Assembly (NCBI GenBank): GCA_029961685.1
Contig: JARWKL010000002.1
Location: forward strand, 22,784,908 to 22,848,907
DNA: 64,000 bases
Direction of reading: 5' to 3'
Source: Aristolochia californica
Lineage: Eukaryota > Streptophyta > Magnoliopsida > Piperales > Aristolochiaceae
Shown here: positions 49,400 to 63,700 of the stretch, in pieces
Layout: every line of letters begins with the position of its first letter
How positions within the stretch are numbered: position 1 is the first letter of the stretch
Made by a program: the position numbers and the translations under genes
The notes under the pieces: model-generated
Databases searched by the model: none
What the model was told of the DNA's origin: nothing
Seen by the model: the letters and a program-made list of their open reading frames with translations, nothing else

Positions 49400-52300
49400 T
49401 TTTCTTTCAGATCCAAAGTTGAGTTTTCATTCTCCCATTTATCTCATAAAAAAAATAGGTATAAGGCAAAATAGATCACAACAAAATGAAAATTTTAGAG
49501 TTCACGTGTGAATAAAATTTGAAAACTATAATAAATATAAGTGAAGAAAATTACTTCACACACTAAAAATGAACTACAAAGTTTTGATACAACCCCCTAA
49601 TAATAGCTTGGTGGGATTTTATACGAAAGAGACTTCAAACTGATACTAACATGTTTTATGTGTGGTGGATATGCAGGCCACAAACATATTGAGGATGAAA
49701 GTGACGTAATGATCCAAAATTTTCGAGTAGAAAAAATTAAATTCTCAAGTTAACGTGTGGTTGGATATTTTACCAGAGCCAAACAACCCACTTTTTGCCT
49801 ATCCTTAAAAATCATAGATACTTTTTAGAATTATCTCTCTATGCATTTGTGCATTTCCATTTTGGAATTTCAAATTTTTTTTCATATCCAAACTTCAGTT
49901 TTCACTCTCCCATTTTTCTCATTATCTCAAAAGATATAAGGCAAATTGATCGCAACAAAATGAAAATTTTTGATCTCATGTGTGCAAAAAAATTTGAAAA
50001 CTATAATAAATGGGAGTGAAGAAAATTACTTCACACACTAAAAATGAACTCCAAATTTTTGTTATCCATATTTGGGAAATTCCACTAGTACAACCCCCTA
50101 ATAACAGCTTGGTGGGATTTTATAGAAAAGAGAATTCTAACTGATCCTAACATGTTTTAAGTGTGGTGGATATGCATGCCACAAACATGTTGAGGATGCA
50201 AGAGACCTAATGATCGTAAAACTTCAAGGAGTAGAAAAAATTAAATTCTGAAGTTAACGTTTGGTTGGATATTTCACCGGAGGCAAACATCCCAGTTTTT
50301 GCCTATCCTTAAAAATCACAGATACTTTTTGGAATTATCTCTATCGGCATTTGTGCATTTCCATTTTGGATGTTCAAATTTTTTTTCAGAATCAAACTTG
50401 AGTTTTCAATCTCCCATTTTTCTCGTAAACAAAAAATATATAAGGCAAAATAGATCACAACAAAATGAAAATTTTATAGTTCATGGGTGCAAAAAAATTT
50501 GAAAACTATAATAAATGTGAGTGAAGAAAATTATTTCACACACTAAAAATGAACTCCAAAGTTTTGTTATCCATGTTTGGGAAATTCCACTAGTACAACC
50601 CCCTAATAATAGCTTGGTGGGATTTTATAGGAAAGAGACTTTTAACTGATCCTAACAAGTTTTATGAGTGGTCGATATGCATGCCACAAACATGTTGAGG
50701 ATGCAAGTGACGTAATGATCCAAAAATTTCGAGTAGAAAAAATTAAATTCTCTAGTTAATGTGTGGTTGGATATTTTACTAGAGCCAAGCAACCCACTTT
50801 TTGCCTATCTTTAAAAATCACTGATACTTTTTGGAATTATCTCTCTGAGCATTTGTGCATTTCCATTTTGGATGTTCATATTTTTTTCAGATCTAAACTT
50901 GAGTTTTCACTCTCCCATTTTTCTCGTTAACAAAAAAGATATAAGGCAAATAGATCGCAACAAAATGAAAATTTTAGATGTTCATGTGTGCAAAACAATT
51001 TGAAAACTATAATAAATGTAAGTGAAGAAAATTATTTCATGCACTAAAAATGAACTCCAAAGTTTTGTTATCCATGTTTGGAAATTCCACTAGTACAACC
51101 CCCTAATAACAACTTGAAGGGATTTTATAGGAAAGAGACTTCTAACAGATCCTAACATGTTTTAAGTGTGGTGGATATGCATGCCACAAACATGATGAGG
51201 ATGCAAGTGACCTAATGATCCCAAATTTCAAGGAGTAGTAAAAATTAAATTCTCAAGTTAACGTGTGGTTGGATGTTTCACTGGAGCAAAACAACCCACT
51301 CTTTGCCTATCCTTAAAAATTACAGATACTTTTTGGAATTATCTCTCTTAGCATTTGTGAATTTCCATTTTGGATGTTCAATTTTTTTTTTTTATCCAAA
51401 CTTGAGTTTACACTCTCCCTTTTGTCTTGTAAACAAAAAAAATAAAGGCAAAATAGGTCGCAACAAAATGAAAATTTTAAAGTACATGTGTGCAAAATAA
51501 TTTGAAAATTATAATAAATGTAAATGAAGAAAGTTATTTCACGCACTAAAAATGAACTCCAAAGTTTTGTTATCAATGTTGGGGAAATTCCACTAGTACA
51601 ACCCCCTAATAACAGCTTGAAAGGATTTTATAGGAAAGAGACTTCTAAATGAAACATGTTTTAAATGTGGTGGATATGCATGCCACAAATATGTTGAGGA
51701 TGCAAGTGACCTAATGATCCAAAAATTTCAAAGGGTAGAAAAAATTAAATTCTCAAGATGACTTGTGGTTGGATGTTTCATTGGAGCCAAACAACCCACA
51801 TTTTGCCTATCCTTAAAAATCACAGATACTTTTTGGAATTATATCTCTTAGCATTTGTGCATTTCCATTTTGGATGTTCAAATTTTTTTTCAAATCCAAA
51901 CTTGTGTTTACACTCTCCCTTCTTTCTCGTAAACAAAAAAGATATCAGGCAAAATAGGTCGCAACAAAATGAAAATTTTAGAGTACATATGTGCAAAATA
52001 ATTTGAAAACTATATTAAATGTAAGTGAAGAAAATTATTTCACGCACTAAAAATGAACTTCAAAGTTTTGTTATCTATGTTTGGGAAATTCCACTAGTAC
52101 AACCCCCTAATAATAGATTTGTGGGATTTTATAGGAAAGAGACTTCTAACTGATCCTAACATGTTTTAAGTGTGGTGGATATGCATGCCACAAACATGTT
52201 GAGGATGCATGTGACCTAATGATCCAAAAATTTTGAAAAGTAGAAAAAATTAAATTCTCAAGTTAACGTGTGGTGGGATATTTCACTAAAGCCAAACAAC

Positions 52301-53830
52301 CCACTTTTTGCCTATCCTTAAAAATCACAGATACTTTTTGGAATTATCTCTCTCAGCATTTGTGCATTTGCATTTTGGATGTTCAAATTTTTTTTCAGAT
52401 CCAAACTTGAGTTTTCATTCTCCCATTTATCTCGTAAAAAAAAGGTATAAGGAAAAATAGATCGCAACGAAATGAAAATTTTAGAGTTCATGTGAATAAA
52501 AAAATTTGAAAACTATAATAAATATAAGTGAAGAAAATTACTTCACGCACTAAAAATGAACTCCAAAGTTTTGATACAACCCCCTAATAATTGCTTGGTG
52601 GGATTTTATAGGAAAGAGACTTCTAACTGATTCTAACATGTTTTATGTGTGGTGGATATGCATGCAACAAACATATTGAGGATGAAAGTGACGTAATGTT
52701 CCAAAAATTTCGAGTAGAAAAAATTAAATTCTCAAGTTAACGTGTGGTTGGATATTTTACCAGAGCCAAACAACACACTTTTAGCCTATACTTAAAAATC
52801 AAAGATACTTTTTGGAATTATCACTGTATGCATTTGTGCATTTCCATTTTGGATGTTCAATTTTTTTTTTTCATATCCAAACTTTAGTTTTCACTCTCCC
52901 ATTTTTCTCATTAACAAAAAAGATATAAGGCAAATACATCGCAACTAAATTAAAATTTTAGAGCTTATGTGTGATATTTTTTTTGAAAACTATAATAAAT
53001 ATAAGTGAAGAAAATTATCTCATGCACTAAAAATGAACTCCAAAGTTTTGTTATCCATATTTGGGAAATTCCACTAGTACAACCCCCTAATAACAGCTTG
53101 GTGGGATTTTAAAGAAAAGAGAATTCTAACTGATCCTAACATATTTTAAGTGTGGTGGATATGCATGCCACAAACATGTTGAGGATGCAAGAGACCAGAG
53201 ACCTAATGATCCAAAAATTTCAAGGAGTAGAAAAAATTAAATTCTCAAGTTAACGTTTGGTTGGATATTTCACCGGAGGCAAACATCAAAGTTTTTGCCT
53301 ATCCTTAAAAATCACAAATACTTTTTGGAATTATCTCTATCACCATTTGTGGATTTGCATTTAGGATGTTCAAATTTTCTTTCAGACTCAAACTTGAGTT
53401 TTCAATCTCCCATTTTTCTCGTAAACAAAAAATATATAAGGCAAAATAATTCGCAACAAAATGAAACTTTTAGAGTTCATGGGTGCAAAAAAAATTGAAA
53501 ACTATAATAAATGTGAGTGAAGAAAATTATTTCACACACTAAAAATGAACTCCAAAGTTTTGTTATCCATGTTTGGGAAATTCCACTAGTACAACCCCCT
53601 AATAATAGCTTGGTGGGATTTTATAGGAAAGAGACTTTTAACTAATCCTAACAAGTTTTATGAGTGGTCGATATGCTTGCCACAAACATGTTGAGGATGC
53701 AAGTGACGTAATGATCCAAAAATTTTGAGTAGAAAAAATTAAATTCTCAAGTTCATGTGTGGTTGGATATTTTACCAGATCCAAACAACCCACTTTTTGC
53801 CTATCTTTAAAAATCACTGATACTTTTTGG
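49400..53830 (-). repeat. Six-monomer block repeated in tandem (~2.99 kb offset)
   Basis: Rare forms recur at about 2987-2997 bases: the shortened GTTTTGATACAACCCCCT at 49581 and 52568, AAAATATATAAGGCAAAAT at about 50433 and 53429, and CAAGTTTTATGAGTGGTCG at about 50655 and 53652. The first form lacks about 27 bases that normally separate GTTTTG from TACAACC. Between these markers the monomers keep their order. Edges are approximate. Confidence 0.75.
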
Positions 53831-53859
53831 AATTATCTCTCTCAGCATTTGTGCATTTC

Positions 53860-56240
53860 CATTTTAGATGTTAAAATTTCTTTTCACATCCAAACTTGAG
53901 TTTTCACTCTCCTATTTTTCTCGTAAAACAAAAAAGATATAAGGCAAATATATCACAACAAAATGAAAATTTTAGAGTTCATGTGTGCAAAAAAATTTGA
54001 AAACTATAATAAATGTAAGTGAAGAAAATTATTTCATGCATTAAAAATGAACTCCAAAGTTTTGTTATCCATGTTTTGGAAATTCCACAAGTACAACCTC
54101 CTAATAATTGCTTGGTGGAATTTTATAGGAAAGAGACTTCTAACTGATCCTAACATGTTTTAAATGTGGTGGATATGCATGCCACAAACATGTTGAGGAT
54201 GCAAGTGACCTAATGATCCAAAAATTTCAAGGAGCAAAAAAAATAAATTTTCAAGTTAACGTGTGGGTTGGATATTTACCACAGCCAAACAACCCACTTT
54301 TTGCCTATCTTTAAAAATCACAGATACTTTTTGGAATTATTTCGCTCGGTATTTGTGAATTTCCATTTTGGATGTTCAAATTTTTTTTCAGATACTAACT
54401 TGAGTTTTCACTCTCCCATTTTTCTCGTAAACAAAAAAGATATGAGGCAAATAGATCGCAACAAAATGAAAATTTTGGAGATCATGTGTGCAAAAAAATT
54501 TGAAAACTATATTAAATGTAAGTGAAGAAAATTATTTCACGCACTAAAAATGAATTCCAAAGTTTTGTTATCCATGTTTGGAAAATTCCACTTGTACAAC
54601 CCCCCAATAATAGCTTTGTGGGATTTTATAGGAAATAGACTTCTAACTGATACTAACATGTTTTACGTGTGGTGGATATGCATGCCACAAACATGTTGAG
54701 CATGCAAGTGATGTAATGATCCAAAAATTTCAAGGAGTCAAAAAAATTAAATTCTCATGTTAACGTGTGGTTGACTATTTTACCAGAGCCAAACAACCCA
54801 CTTTTTGCCTATCCTTAAAAATCACAGATACTTTTTGGAATTATCTCTCTCAGCATTTGTGAATTTCCATTTTGGATCTTAAAATTTTCCATCAGATTCA
54901 AACTTGAGTTTTCAATCTCCCATTTTTCTCATAAACAAAAAAGAAATAAAGCAAAATAGATCGCAACAAAATGAAAATTTTCGAGATAATATGTGTAAAA
55001 AAATTTGAAAAATATAATAAATTTAAGTGAAGAAAATTATTTCAAACACTAAAAATGAACTCCAAAGTTTTGTTATGCATGTTTGGAAAATTCCACTAGT
55101 ACAACCCCCTAATAAAAGCTTGTAGGATATTATAGGAAAGAGACTTCTAACTGATCCTAACATGTTTTAAGTGTGGTAGATATGCATGCCTCGAACATGT
55201 TGTGGATGGAAGTGACCTTATCATCCAAAATTTGAAGGAGTAGAAAAAATTAAATTCTCAAGTGAACGTGTGGTTGGATATTTTACCTGAGCTAAACAAC
55301 CCACTTTTGCCCTATGCTTAAAAATCACAGATACTTTTTTGTATTATCTCTCTCAGCATTTATGCATTTCTATTTTGGATGTTCAAATTTTTTTTTTCAG
55401 ATCTAAACTTGAGTTTTCACTCTCCCTTTTTTCTCATAAACAAAAAATATATAAGGCAAAATAGGTTGCAACAAAATGAAAATTTTAGAGTTCATGTGTA
55501 CATAAAAATTTGAAAACTATAATAATTGTAAGTGAGGAAAATTATTTCACGCAATAAAAATGATCTCCAAAGTTTTGTTATCCATGTTTGGGAAATTCCA
55601 CTACTACATCCCCCTAATAATAGCTTGGTGGGATTTTATAGGAAAGAAACTTCTAACTGATCCAAACATGTTTTATGAGTGGTCGATATGCATGCCACAA
55701 ACATGTTGAGGATGCAAGTGACGTAATGATCTGAAAATTTTGAGTAGAAAAAATTAAATTCTCAAGTTCATGTGTGGTTGGATATTTTACCAGATCCAAA
55801 CAACCCACTTTTTGCCTATCTTTAAAAATCACTGATACTTTTTGTAATTATCTCTCTCAGCATTTGTGCATTTCCATTTTAGATGTTAAAATTTTTTTTC
55901 ACATCCTAACTTGAGTTTTCACTCTCCTATTTTTCTCGTAAAACAAAAAAGATATAAGGCAAATATATCACAACAAAATGAAAATTTTAGAGTTCATGTG
56001 TGCAAAAAAATTTGAAAACTATAATAAATGTAAGTGAAGAAAATTATTTCATGCATTAAAAATGAACTCCAAAGTTTTGTTATCCATGTTTTGGAAATTC
56101 CACAAGTACAACCTCCTAAAAATTGCTTGGTGGAATTTTATAGGAAAGAGACTTCTAACTGATCCTAACATGTTTTAAATGTGGTGGATATGCATGCCAC
56201 AAACATGTTGAGGATGCAAGTGACCTAATGATCCAAAAAT
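53860..56240 (-). repeat. Four-monomer repeat (~2.0 kb offset) in arm 2
   Basis: A monomer with TTTTAGATGTTAAAATTT, TCGTAAAACAAAAAAGATA, GCAAATATATCACAACAAAA and CCACAAGTACAACCTCCTAA occurs at about 53860-54220 and again at about 55870-56230, offset about 2015 bases. The intervening units were likely duplicated with it. Confidence 0.7.
54240..55670 (-). repeat. Block shared with 62283-63700 (offset about 8043 bases)
   Basis: Markers in order are AAATAAATTTTCAAGTTAAC with GTGTGGGTTGG, CAGATACTAACTTGAG, a GTGATGTAATGATCC form, CTTAAAATTTTCCATCAGAT, GACCTTATCATCCAAAATT and ACTACTACA. All recur at 62.28-63.66 kb at an offset of about 8043, close to sixteen units. Such a long-range pair suggests duplication of a larger segment or transfer between distant units. 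Confidence 0.75.
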
Positions 56241-56479
56241 TTCAAGGAGCAGAAAAAATTAAATTCTCAAGTGAACGTGTGGTTCGATATTTACCAGAGC
56301 CAAACAACCCACTTTTTGCCTGTCCTTAAAAATCACAGATACTTTTTGGAATTATCTCTCTCAGCATTTGTGCATTTGCATTTTGGATGTTCAAATTTTT
56401 TTTCAGATCCAAACTTGAGTTTTCACTCTCCCATTTTTCTCATAAAAAAAAAGATATAAGGAAAAATAGATCGCAACAA

Positions 56480-59400
56480 AATGAAAATTTTAGAGTTCAG
56501 GTGTGAAAAAAATTTTGAAAACTATAATAAATGTAAGTGAAGAAAACTATTTCACGCACTAAAAATCAACTCCAAAATTTTGTGATCCATGTTTGGAAAT
56601 TCCTCTAGTACAAACCCTTAATAATAGCTTGGTGGGATTTTATAGGACAGAGACTTCTAACTGATCCTAACATGTGTTATGTGTGGTGGATATGCAAGCT
56701 ACAAACATGTTGAGGATGCAAGTGACCTAATGATACAAAAATTTCAAGGAGTAGAAAAAATTAAATTCTCAAGTTAACATGTGATTGGATATTTCACCAG
56801 AGCCAAACAACCCACTTTTTGCCTATCCTTAAAAATCAAAGATACTTTTTTGGAATTATCTCTCTCAGCATTTGTGCATTTCCATTTTGGATGTTCAAAT
56901 TTTTTTTTCAGATCTAAACTAGAGTTTTCATTCTCCCATTTTTCTCATAAACAAAAAAGATATAAGGCAAAATTGGTCGCAACAAAACGAAAATTTTAGA
57001 GTTCAAGTGTGCAAACAAATTTAAAAAGTATAATAAATGTAAGAGAAGAAAATTATTTCACGCACTAAAAATGAACTCCAAAGTTTTGTTATCCATGCTT
57101 GGAAAATTCCACTAGTACAACCCCCTAATAATAGCTTTGTGGGATTTTTTAGGAAAGAGACTTCTAACTGATCCTAACATGTTTTAAGTGTGGTGGATAT
57201 GCATGCCACAAAAATGTTAAGGATGCAAGTGACCTAGTGATCCAAAAATTTCGAGTAAAAAAAATTAAATTCTAGAGTTAACGTCTGGTTGGATATTTCG
57301 CCAGAGCCAAACAACCCACTTTTTGACTATCCTAAAAAATCACAGATACTTTTTGGAATTATCTCTCTCAGTATTTGTGCATTCCCATTTTGGCTGTTCA
57401 AATTTTCTTTGCGATCCAAACTTGAGTTTTCGATATCCCATTTTTCTCATAAACAAAAAAGATATAAAGCAAAATAGATCGCAACAAATTAAAAATTTTA
57501 GAGGTCAAGTGCGCAAAAAATTTTGAAAACTATAATAAATGTAAGTTACGAAAATTATTTCACCCACCAAAAATGAACTCCAATGTTTGTTATCCATGTT
57601 TGGGAAATTCCACTAGTACAATTCCCTAATAATATCTTGGTGGAATTTTAAAGGAAAGAGACTTCAAACTGATCCTAACATGTTTTAAGTGTGGTGGATA
57701 TGCATGCCACGAACATGTTGAGGATCAAAGTGACCTAATGATCCAAAAATTTTGAGTAGAAAAAATTAAATTCTCAAGAAAACGTGTGGTTGGATATTTT
57801 ACCAGAGCCAAACAACCCACATTTTACCTATCCTTAAAAATCACAGATACTTTTTGGAATTATCTCTCTCAGCATTTGTGCATTTACATTTTGGATGTTC
57901 AAATTTTCTTTGAGATCCAAACTTGAGTTTTCAATCTCCCATTTTTCTCGTAAACAAAAAACAAATAAGGCAAAATAGATCGCAACAATATGAAAATTTT
58001 AGAGTTCATGTGTGCAAAAAAATTTGAAAACTAATAAATGTAAGTGAAGAAAATTATTTCACGCACCAAAAATGAACTCCAAAGTTCCAAACTCCCATGT
58101 TTGGGAAATTCAACACTTACAACCACCTAATAGCTTGGTGGAATTTTATAGGAAATAGACTTCTAACTGATCCTAACATGTTTTAAGTATGGTGGATATG
58201 CATGCAAGAAATATGTTGAGAATGCAAGTGACCTAATGATCCAAAAATTTCAATGAGTAGAAAAAATTAAATTCTCAAGTTAACGTGTGGTTGGATATTT
58301 CACCAGATCCAAACAACCCACTTTTTGCCTATCCTTAAAAATCACAGATACTTTTTTGAATTATCTCTCTCAGCATTTGTACATTTCCATTTTCAAGTTA
58401 AATTTTTTTTTTCAGATCCAAACTTGAGTTTTCACTCTCCCTTTTCTCTCGTAAACAAAAAACATATAAGGCAAAATAGGTCGCAACAAAATGAAAATTT
58501 TTGAGTACATGTGTGCAAAAAAATTTGAAAAATATAATAAATGTAAGTGAAGAAAATTATTTCACGCTCTAAAAATGAACTCCAAAATTTTGTTATCCAT
58601 GTTTGAGAAATTCCACTAGTACAACCCCCTAATAATAGCTTTGTGGGATTTTATAGGAAAGAGACTTCTAACCGATCCTAACATGTTTTAAGTGTGGTGG
58701 ATATGCATGCCACAAACATGTTGTGGATGCAAGTGACCTAATGATCCAAAAAGTTCAAGGAGTAGAAAAAATTAAATTCTCAAGTTAACGTGTGGTTGGA
58801 TGTTTCACCAGAGCCAAACAACCCACTTTTATCCTATCCTTAAAAATCACAGATACTTTTTGGAATTTCTTTCTCTGCATTTGTCCACTTCCATTTTGGA
58901 TGTTCAAATTTTTTTTCAGATCCAAACTTGAGTTTTCAATCTCCCATTTTTCTCAAAAACAAAAAAGATATAAGGCAAAATAGATTGCAACAAAATGAAA
59001 ATTTTAGAGTTCAGGTGTGAAAAAAAATTTGAATACTATAATAAATGTAAGTGAAGAAAATTATTTCACACACTAAAAATGAACTCCAAAGTTTTGTGAT
59101 CCATGTTTGGGAAATTCCTCTAGTACAAACCCCTAATAATAGCTTGGTGGGATTTTATAGGAAAGAGACTTCTATCTGATACTAACATGTGTTATGTGTG
59201 GGGGATATGCAAGCCACAAACATGTTGAGGATGCAACTGACCTAATGATCCAAAAATTTCAGGGAGTAGAAAAAATTAAATTCTCAAGTTAACGTGTGGT
59301 TGGATATTTCACCGAAGCCAAACAACCCACTTTTTGCCTATCCTTAAAAATCACAGATACTTTTTAGAATTATCTCTCTTAGCATTTGTGCATTTCCATT

Positions 59401-61520
59401 TTGGATGTTTAAATTTTTTTTTCAGATCCAAACTTGAGTTTTCACTCTCCCTTTTTTCTCATAAACAAAAAAGATATAAGGCAAAATAGGTCGCAACAAA
59501 ATGAAAATTTTAGAGTTCATGTCTGCAAAAAATTTTGAAAACTATAATAAATGTAAGTGAAGAAAATTATTTCACGCACTAAAAATGAACTCCAAAGCTT
59601 TGTTATCCATGCTTGGAAAATTCCACTAGTACAACCCCCTAAAAATAGCTTTGTGGGATTTTATAGAAAAGAGACTTCTAACTGATCCTAACATGTTTTA
59701 AGTGTGGTAGATATGCATGCCACAAAAATGTTAAGGATGCAAGTGACCTAATGATCCAAAAATTTCAAGGAGCAGAAAAAATTAAATTCTCAAGTTAACT
59801 TGTGGTTGGATATTTCACCTGAGCCAAACAACCCACTTTTTGACTATCCTTAAAAATCACAGATACTTTTTGGAATTATCTCTCTCAGCATTTGTGCATT
59901 TCCATTTTGGATGTTCAAATTTTCTTTGCGATCCAAACTTGAGTTTTCGATCTCCCATTTTTCTATTAAAAAAAAAGATATTGAGCAAAATAGATCGCAA
60001 CAAATTGAAAATTTTAGAGTTGAAGTGTGAAAATTTTTTTGAAAACTATAATAAACGTATGTCACAAAAATTATTTCACCCACCAAAAATGAACTCCAAA
60101 GTTTGTTATGCATGTTTGTGAAATTCCACCAGTGCAATCCCCTAATAATAGCTTGGTGGAATTTTATAGGAAAGAGACTTCAAACTGATCCTAACATGTT
60201 TTAAGTGTGGTAGATATGCATGCCACAAACATGTTGAGGATCCAAGTGACCTAATGATCCAAAAATTTCGATTACAAAAAATTAAATTCTCAAGTTAACG
60301 TGTGGTTGGATATTTTACCAGAGCTAAACAACCCACTTTTTGCCTATCCTTAAAAATCACAGATACTTTTTGGAATTATCTCTCTCAGCATTTGTGTATT
60401 TCCATTTTGGATGTTCAAATTTTCTTTGAGATCCATACTTGAGATTAAAATCTTCCATTTTTCTCGTAAACAAAAAAGAAATAAAGCAAAATAGATTGCA
60501 ACATAATGAAAATTTTAGATTTCATATGTGCAAAAATATTTGAAAAATATAATAAATGAAAGTGACAAAAATTATTTCACGCACCAAAAATGAACTCCAA
60601 ACTTATTTTATCCATGTTTGGGAAATTCAACTTGTACAACCACCTAATAGCATGGTGGAATTTTATAGGAAAGAGACTACTAACTGATCCTAACATGTTT
60701 TAAGTGTGGTGGATATGCATGCCAGAAACTTGTTGAGGATGCAAGTGACCTAATGATCCAAAAATTTCGTGGAGAAGAAAAAATTAAATTCTCAAGTTAA
60801 CGTGTGGTTGTCACCGGTGCCAAACAACCCCCTTTTTGCCTATCCTTAAAAATCACAGATATTTTTTGGAATTAGCTCTCTCAGCATTTGTGCGAACCAT
60901 TTTGGATGTTCAAATTTGTTTTTCAGATCCAAACTTGAGTTTTCACTCTCCCATTTTTCTTGTAAACAAAAATGATATAAGGCAAAAAAGGTCGCAACAA
61001 AATGAAAATTTTCAAGTTCATGTGTGCAAAAAAAATTGAAAACTATCATAAGAGTAAGTCACAAAAATTATTACACGCACCAAAAATGAGTTCCAAACTT
61101 TGTTATCCATTTTTGGGAAATTCCACTAGTACAATCCCCTAATAATAGCTTGGTGGAATTTTATACGAAAGAGACTTCAAACTGATCCTAACATGTTTTA
61201 AGTGTTGTGGAAATGCATGCCACAAACATGTTGAGGATCCAAGTGACCTAATGATCCAAAAATTTCGAGTAGAAAAATTTTAATTCTCAAGTTAACGTGT
61301 GGTGGGATATTTTACCAGAGCCAAACACCCACCTTTTGCCTATCCTTAAAAATCACATATACTTTTTGGAATTATCTCTCTCAGCATTTGTGCATTTCCA
61401 TTTTGGATGTTCAAATTTTCTTTGAGATCCAAACTTGAGTTTTCAATCTCCCATTTTTCTCATAAACAAAAAAGATATAAGGAAAAATAAATCGCAACAA
61501 AATGAAAATTTTAGAGTTCA
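56480..61520 (-). repeat. Five-monomer higher-order repeat, two tandem copies (~2.517 kb each)
   Basis: Rare forms repeat at 2515-2517 bases: GTTCAGGTGTGAAAAAAA at about 56503 and 59018, TGTGTTATGTGTGG at 56673 and 59188, CTTTGCGATCCAAACTTGAG at 57407 and 59924, and the CAAC...ACAACCACCTAATAG form at 58111 and 60628. The last form lacks the AAT insertion of arm 2 and looks like arm 1, so the block is a mosaic of both subfamilies. Confidence 0.78.
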
Positions 61521-62282
61521 CGTGTTCAAAAATATTTGAAAACTATTATAAATGTAAGTAGCGAAAATTATTTCACGCACCAAAAATGAACTCCAAATTT
61601 TTTTTATCCAAGTTTGGGAAATTCAACTTGTACAACCACCTAATAGCTTGGTGGAATTTTATAGGAAAGAGAATTCTAACTGATCCTAACATGTTTTAAG
61701 TGTGGTGGATATGCATGCCAGAATATTGTTGAGGATGCAAGTGACCTAATGATCCAAAAATTTCGAGGAGAGGAAAAAATTAAATTCTCAAGTTAAAGCG
61801 TGGTTGGATATTTCACTGGAGCCAAACAACCCACTTTTTTCCTATCCTTAAAAATCACAGATATTTTTTGGAATTATCTCTATCTGCATTTGTGCATTCC
61901 CATCTTGGATGTTCAAATTTTTTTTTCAGATCCAAACTTGAGTTTTCTCACTCCCATTTTTCTTGTAAACAAAAATGATATAAGGCAAAAAAGGTCGCAA
62001 CAAAATGAAAATTTAGAAGTTCATGTGAGCAAAAAAAATTGAAAACTATAAAAAATGTAAGTGAAGAAAATTATTTCACGCAATGAAAATGAACTCCAAA
62101 GTTTTGTTATCCATGTTTGGGAAATTCCACTAGTACAACCTCCTAATAATAGCTTGGTGGGATTTTATAGGAAAGAGACTTCAAAATGATCCTATCATGT
62201 TTTAAGTGTGGTGGATATGCATGCCAGAAACATGTTGAGGATGCAAGTGACCTAATGATCCAAAAGTTTAAAGGAGCAGAAA

Positions 62283-63700
62283 AAATAAAATTTTCAAGTT
62301 AACGTGTGGGTTGGATATTTACCAGAGCCAAACAACCTACTTTTTGCCTATCGTTAAAAATCACAGATACTTTTTTGAATTATTTCTCTCAGTATTTGTG
62401 AATTTCCATTTCAGATGTTCAAATTTTTTTTCTGATACAAACTTGAGTTTTCACTCTCCCATTTTTCTCGTAAACAAAAAAGATATGAGGCAAATAGATC
62501 GCAACAAAATGATAATTTTGGAGATCATGTGTGCAAAAAATTTTGAAAACTAAAATAAATGTAACTGAAGAAAATTATTTCACGCACTAAAAATGAATTC
62601 CAAAGTTTTTTTATCGATGTTTGGAAAATTCCACTTGTACAATCCCCTAATAATAGCTTTGTGGGATTTTATAGGAAATAGACTTCTAACTGATACTAAC
62701 ATGTTTTACGCGTGGTGGATATGCATGCCACAAACATGTTGAGCATGCAAGTGATGTAATGATCCAAAAATTTCAAGGAGTAGAAAAAATTAAATTCTCA
62801 TGTTAACGTGTGGTTGACTATTTTACCAGAGCCAAACAACCCACTTTTTGCCTATCCTTAAAAATCACAGATACTTTTTAGAATTATCTCTCTCAGAATT
62901 TGTGAATTTCCATTTTGGATCTTAAAATTTTCCATCAGATTCAAACTTGAGTTTTCAATCTCCCATTTTTCTCGCAAACAAAAAAGAAATAAAGCAAAAT
63001 AGATCGCAACAAAATAAAAATTTTCGAGTTCATATGTGCAAAAAAATTTGAAAACTATAATAAATTTAAGTGAAGAAAATTATTTCAAGCACTAAAAATG
63101 AACTCCAATGTTTTGTTATGCATGTTTGGAAAATTCCACTAGTACACCCCCTAATAATAGCTTGGTAGGATATTATAGGAAAGAGACTTCTAACTGATCC
63201 TAACATGTTTTAAGTGTGGTGGATATGCATGCCACGAACATGTTGAGGATGGAAGTGACCTTATCATCCAAAATTTGAAGGAGTAGAAAAAATTAAATTC
63301 TCAAGTGAACTTGTGGTTGGATATTTTACCTGAGCTAAACAACCCACTTTTGCCCTATCCTTAAAAATCACAAATACTTTTTTGAATTATCTCTCTCAGC
63401 ATTTGTGCATTTCTATTTTGGATGTTCAAATTTTTTTTTCAGATCTAAACTTGAGTTTTCACTCTCCCTTTTTTTTCATAAACAAAAAATATATAAGGCA
63501 AAATAGGTTGCAACAAAATGAAAATTTTAGAGTTCATGTGTACATAAAAATTTGAAAACTATAATAAATGTAAGTGAAGAAAATTATTTCACGCAATAAA
63601 ATTGATCTCCAAAGTTTTGTTATCCATGTTTGGGAAATTCCACTACTACAACCCCCTAATAATAGCTTGGTGGGATTTTATAGGAAAGAGACTTCTAACT
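62283..63700 (-). repeat. Second copy of the block at 54240-55670
   Basis: It repeats the marker series of the earlier block, including GACCTTATCATCCAAAATT near 63257 and TACATAAAAATTTGAAAACT near 63541. Differences are scattered single bases. The array goes on past it to the right edge. Confidence 0.75.

Noticed and set aside
2802..62553. Scores of 60-113 codon open frames across the satellite
   Set aside because: They are the same monomer frame, or its complement, repeated with the DNA. Neighbouring copies are broken by frameshifts, and no domain is recognised. They are covered by one example entry.
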